Part shown: positions 50,448 through 52,171 of the stretch, one piece after another | Layout: each line of letters opens with the position of its first letter | How positions within the stretch are numbered: the stretch's first letter is position 1 | Assembly (NCBI GenBank): GCA_003164095.1 | Contig: PLRX01000148.1 | Span: 1-52,171 of the forward strand | Reading direction: 5' to 3' | From: Acidimicrobiaceae bacterium | Lineage (GTDB): Bacteria; Actinomycetota; Acidimicrobiia; Acidimicrobiales; RAAP-2 | DNA length: 52,171 nt | Notes under the pieces: generated by a model | The model's input: only the letters and a program-made list of their open reading frames with translations | What the model was told of the DNA's origin: nothing | Databases searched by the model: none | Translations under genes and position numbers: made by a program

Positions 50448-51224
50448 ATGCCCACCCGAGCCGTCGTCTTCGACCTCGACGACACCCTGATCGTCGAGGT
50501 CTCCTTCGCCATGACCTCGTTCCGCGAGGCCCTGGCGATGCTGCCCGGCGTCGATCCCGACGCCTCCGAAGTGGTGGCGCTGGATGCGGTCCGTTCCGTG
50601 TGGACCACAGGGGCCGATCACGCACTGGCCGTCGGACTCGGGTTCGCCTCGTGGGAGGGCCTGTGGTCTGACTTCGCGGGCAATCATCCCTCGCTCGCCG
50701 GCCTCGAGGCCTGGGCGCCCACGTACCGGACCGAGGCCTGGCGGGCCGTCGGCACGGTATTCGGCATCGACGACCAGGGACTGCTGGACTGTGCGGCCGA
50801 CACGTTCGAGGAGGCCCAGCGACGCGGCCATCCGGTGATCGGGGGCATGGACGAGGTGCTCGCCGGGGTGGCGGAGCGGCACCCGATCGGCCTGATCACC
50901 AACGGGCCGTCGGACATCCAGCGGCTCAAGCTCGAGCAGTCCGGACTGACCGGCGCGTTCGCGCGGGAGGTGATCTCGGGCGAGTTGGGGATCGGCAAGC
51001 CCGACCCCGTCGTCTTCCTCGGCCTACTCGACGGACTCGGGGCGGATCCGGCGGTGTCGGTCATGGTCGGCGACAGCTGGGAGCGCGATGTGCTCGGCGG
51101 CCTCGGGGCCGGCATGTCGGCCGTGTGGATCGCCGATGGACGACCGGTTCCGGAGCACCGGCCACGGGTGGCCGTCGTCGATTCCGTGCTCGGGCTGCCC
51201 GCCGCCCTCGACCAGCTCGCCTGA
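50448..51224 (+). CDS. HAD-superfamily phosphatase
   Basis: A 258-residue hydrolase. Motif I is VFDLDDTLI (nucleophile Asp), motif II is LITNGPSD, motif III the lysine in LGIGKPDPVVF, and motif IV MVGDSWERDVLGG. An alpha-helical C1 cap lies between motifs I and II. YjjG-like nucleotidase or haloacid dehalogenase-like phosphatase are both possible; the substrate is open. It converges on the aconitase gene with a 21-base gap. Confidence 0.9.
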   Translation: MPTRAVVFDLDDTLIVEVSFAMTSFREALAMLPGVDPDASEVVALDAVRSVWTTGADHALAVGLGFASWEGLWSDFAGNHPSLAGLEAWAPTYRTEAWRAVGTVFGIDDQGLLDCAADTFEEAQRRGHPVIGGMDEVLAGVAERHPIGLITNGPSDIQRLKLEQSGLTGAFAREVISGELGIGKPDPVVFLGLLDGLGADPAVSVMVGDSWERDVLGGLGAGMSAVWIADGRPVPEHRPRVAVVDSVLGLPAALDQLA

Positions 51225-51245
51225 GCGAGCCGTCCCGTCCGGCGG

Positions 51246-52171
51246 TCAGCCCGCCATCTGGCGCAGCATGTAGGGGAGGATCCCCCCGTGCCGGTAGTAC
51301 TGGGCCTCCATGGGTGTGTCGATGCGCAGCCGGGCCTCGAACTCGACGGTGCGGTCGCCGTCCGTCGCCGTGACGGCCACGGTCTTCGGGCTGACACCCT
51401 CGTTGAGCGATCCGATTCCGGTAACGGCAAAGACCTCGTGCCCGGTCAGGCCCAGCGACTCTGCCGTCTGCCCTTCGGTGTACTGCAAGGGCAGGACGCC
51501 CATCCCGATGAGGTTCGACCGGTGGATGCGCTCGTAGGACTCGGCGATGACGGCACGCACGCCGAGCAGCCGGGTGCCCTTGGCCGCCCAGTCGCGTGAC
51601 GAGCCTGAGCCGTACTCCTTGCCGGCCAGCACCATCAACGGCACGCCCTCGGCGTGGTACTGCTCGGACGCCTCGAAGATGCTGGTCTCCCGCCCGTCGG
51701 GCAGGTGCAGGGTGATGCCGCCTTCGGTCCCTGGGGCCAGTTGGTTGCGTAGCCGGATGTTGGCGAACGTGCCCCGTACCATGACCTCGTGGTTGCCCCG
51801 GCGGGTGCCGTAGGAGTTGAAGTCGACCTGGTCGACGCCGTGGTCCAGTAGGTACCGACCGGCCGGCGTGGTCGGTTTGATGTTGCCTGCGGGAGAGATG
51901 TGATCGGTGGTGACGCTGTCACCGAGCTTGGCCAGGACGCGGGCGCCGACGACATCGGCGACCGGGTCTGGCGTCATAGACAGGCCCTGGAGGAAGGTCG
52001 GCCGCAGTACGTAGGTGGACGCGGTGTCCCATTCGAACGTGTCGCCGCTGGCCGTCCCGATGGCCCGCCACCGCTCGTCGCCCTCGAACACCGAGCTGTA
52101 CCGCTGGCGGAACATGTCGGAGGTCAGCGACGTCCGGATGGACTCGGTCACCTCGTCGGGGCTGGGCCACA
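51246..52171 (-). CDS. acn: Aconitate hydratase, C-terminal part (cut by the window edge)
   Basis: Last ~308 residues of aconitase, continuing past the end of the window; [11 protein letters not shown] is the first readable family sequence. Swivel-domain motifs are [35 protein letters not shown], and [19 protein letters not shown] with the substrate-binding GSSR. The cluster cysteines and catalytic core lie in the missing N-terminal part. It catalyses citrate-isocitrate interconversion. The ending [10 protein letters not shown] is normal for AcnA-type enzymes. Confidence 0.96.
   Translation of the reverse strand, partial: WPSPDEVTESIRTSLTSDMFRQRYSSVFEGDERWRAIGTASGDTFEWDTASTYVLRPTFLQGLSMTPDPVADVVGARVLAKLGDSVTTDHISPAGNIKPTTPAGRYLLDHGVDQVDFNSYGTRRGNHEVMVRGTFANIRLRNQLAPGTEGGITLHLPDGRETSIFEASEQYHAEGVPLMVLAGKEYGSGSSRDWAAKGTRLLGVRAVIAESYERIHRSNLIGMGVLPLQYTEGQTAESLGLTGHEVFAVTGIGSLNEGVSPKTVAVTATDGDRTVEFEARLRIDTPMEAQYYRHGGILPYMLRQMAG

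Overview
This is a high-GC, gene-dense chromosomal stretch from an actinobacterium. The actinobacterial markers are a WhiB1-type Fe-S regulator beside a PdtaS-type histidine kinase (the arrangement I know from mycobacteria), DUF3107 and DUF3090 proteins, an SCO1664-type kinase-like protein, paired Get3-like ATPases, a DUF222-HNH endonuclease and an F420-type FrhB-like protein. Most actinobacteria mature c-type cytochromes by System II. This window instead carries a complete System I (Ccm) operon, which together with the rest suggests class Acidimicrobiia. That placement is inference. I see no prophage, insertion sequence, CRISPR array, rRNA or tRNA, and no gene-free stretch longer than 300 bases.

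Layout. 1-1.0 kb: GDP-mannose dehydratase. 1.0-9.1 kb: ccdA, ccmA, B, C, D, E, F, G and a ccmH/I fusion, mostly joined by 4-base stop/start overlaps. 9.1-9.4 kb: a 96-bp hexanucleotide array between convergent genes. 9.4-13.6 kb: quinone oxidoreductase, then an Fe-S divergon with a SufR-like regulator and cysteine desulfurase facing an Mrp carrier. 13.7-18.5 kb: cyclopropane/mycolic-type methyltransferase, YccF protein, an unknown protein coupled to a secreted G1 glutamic peptidase, and dGTPase. 18.8-24.5 kb: DUF3107, two Get3-like ATPases, O-methyltransferase, PHP phosphatase and PdtaS kinase, all on one strand. 24.6-27.7 kb: whiB1, glycerophosphodiesterase and etfBA. 28-30.6 kb: an MBOAT acyltransferase with an SGNH partner. 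30.7-35 kb: MMPL exporter, histidine phosphatase, DUF3090 and SCO1664-type protein. 35-40.3 kb: FrhB-like flavoprotein, Fpg/Nei glycosylase, HNH endonuclease, EVE protein with MarR, and BCP peroxiredoxin. 40.4-46.1 kb: thiC, a GntR-controlled ABC exporter and a DEAD-box helicase. 46.2-52.2 kb: PIG-L deacetylase, glutamine amidotransferase-like protein, HlyIII protein, small membrane protein, decarboxylating dehydrogenase, small DUF3303-like protein, HAD phosphatase and the C-terminal part of aconitase, cut by the window edge.

The gene content is mainly housekeeping and I do not see a clearly new multi-gene system. The best leads are regulatory or architectural. They are a perfect TGTGA-N6-TCACA Crp box in the whiB1 upstream region, the SufR/desulfurase/Mrp divergon, a Get3-like pair in which only one partner keeps the signature lysine, an EVE-MarR pair behind a promoter overlapped by a palindrome, a strong palindrome before a DUF3303-like gene, repeated 22-bp elements in a divergent promoter region, and a G-rich hexanucleotide array. 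Several upstream regions place a -10-like hexamer 6-7 bases before the start codon, suggesting leaderless transcripts.
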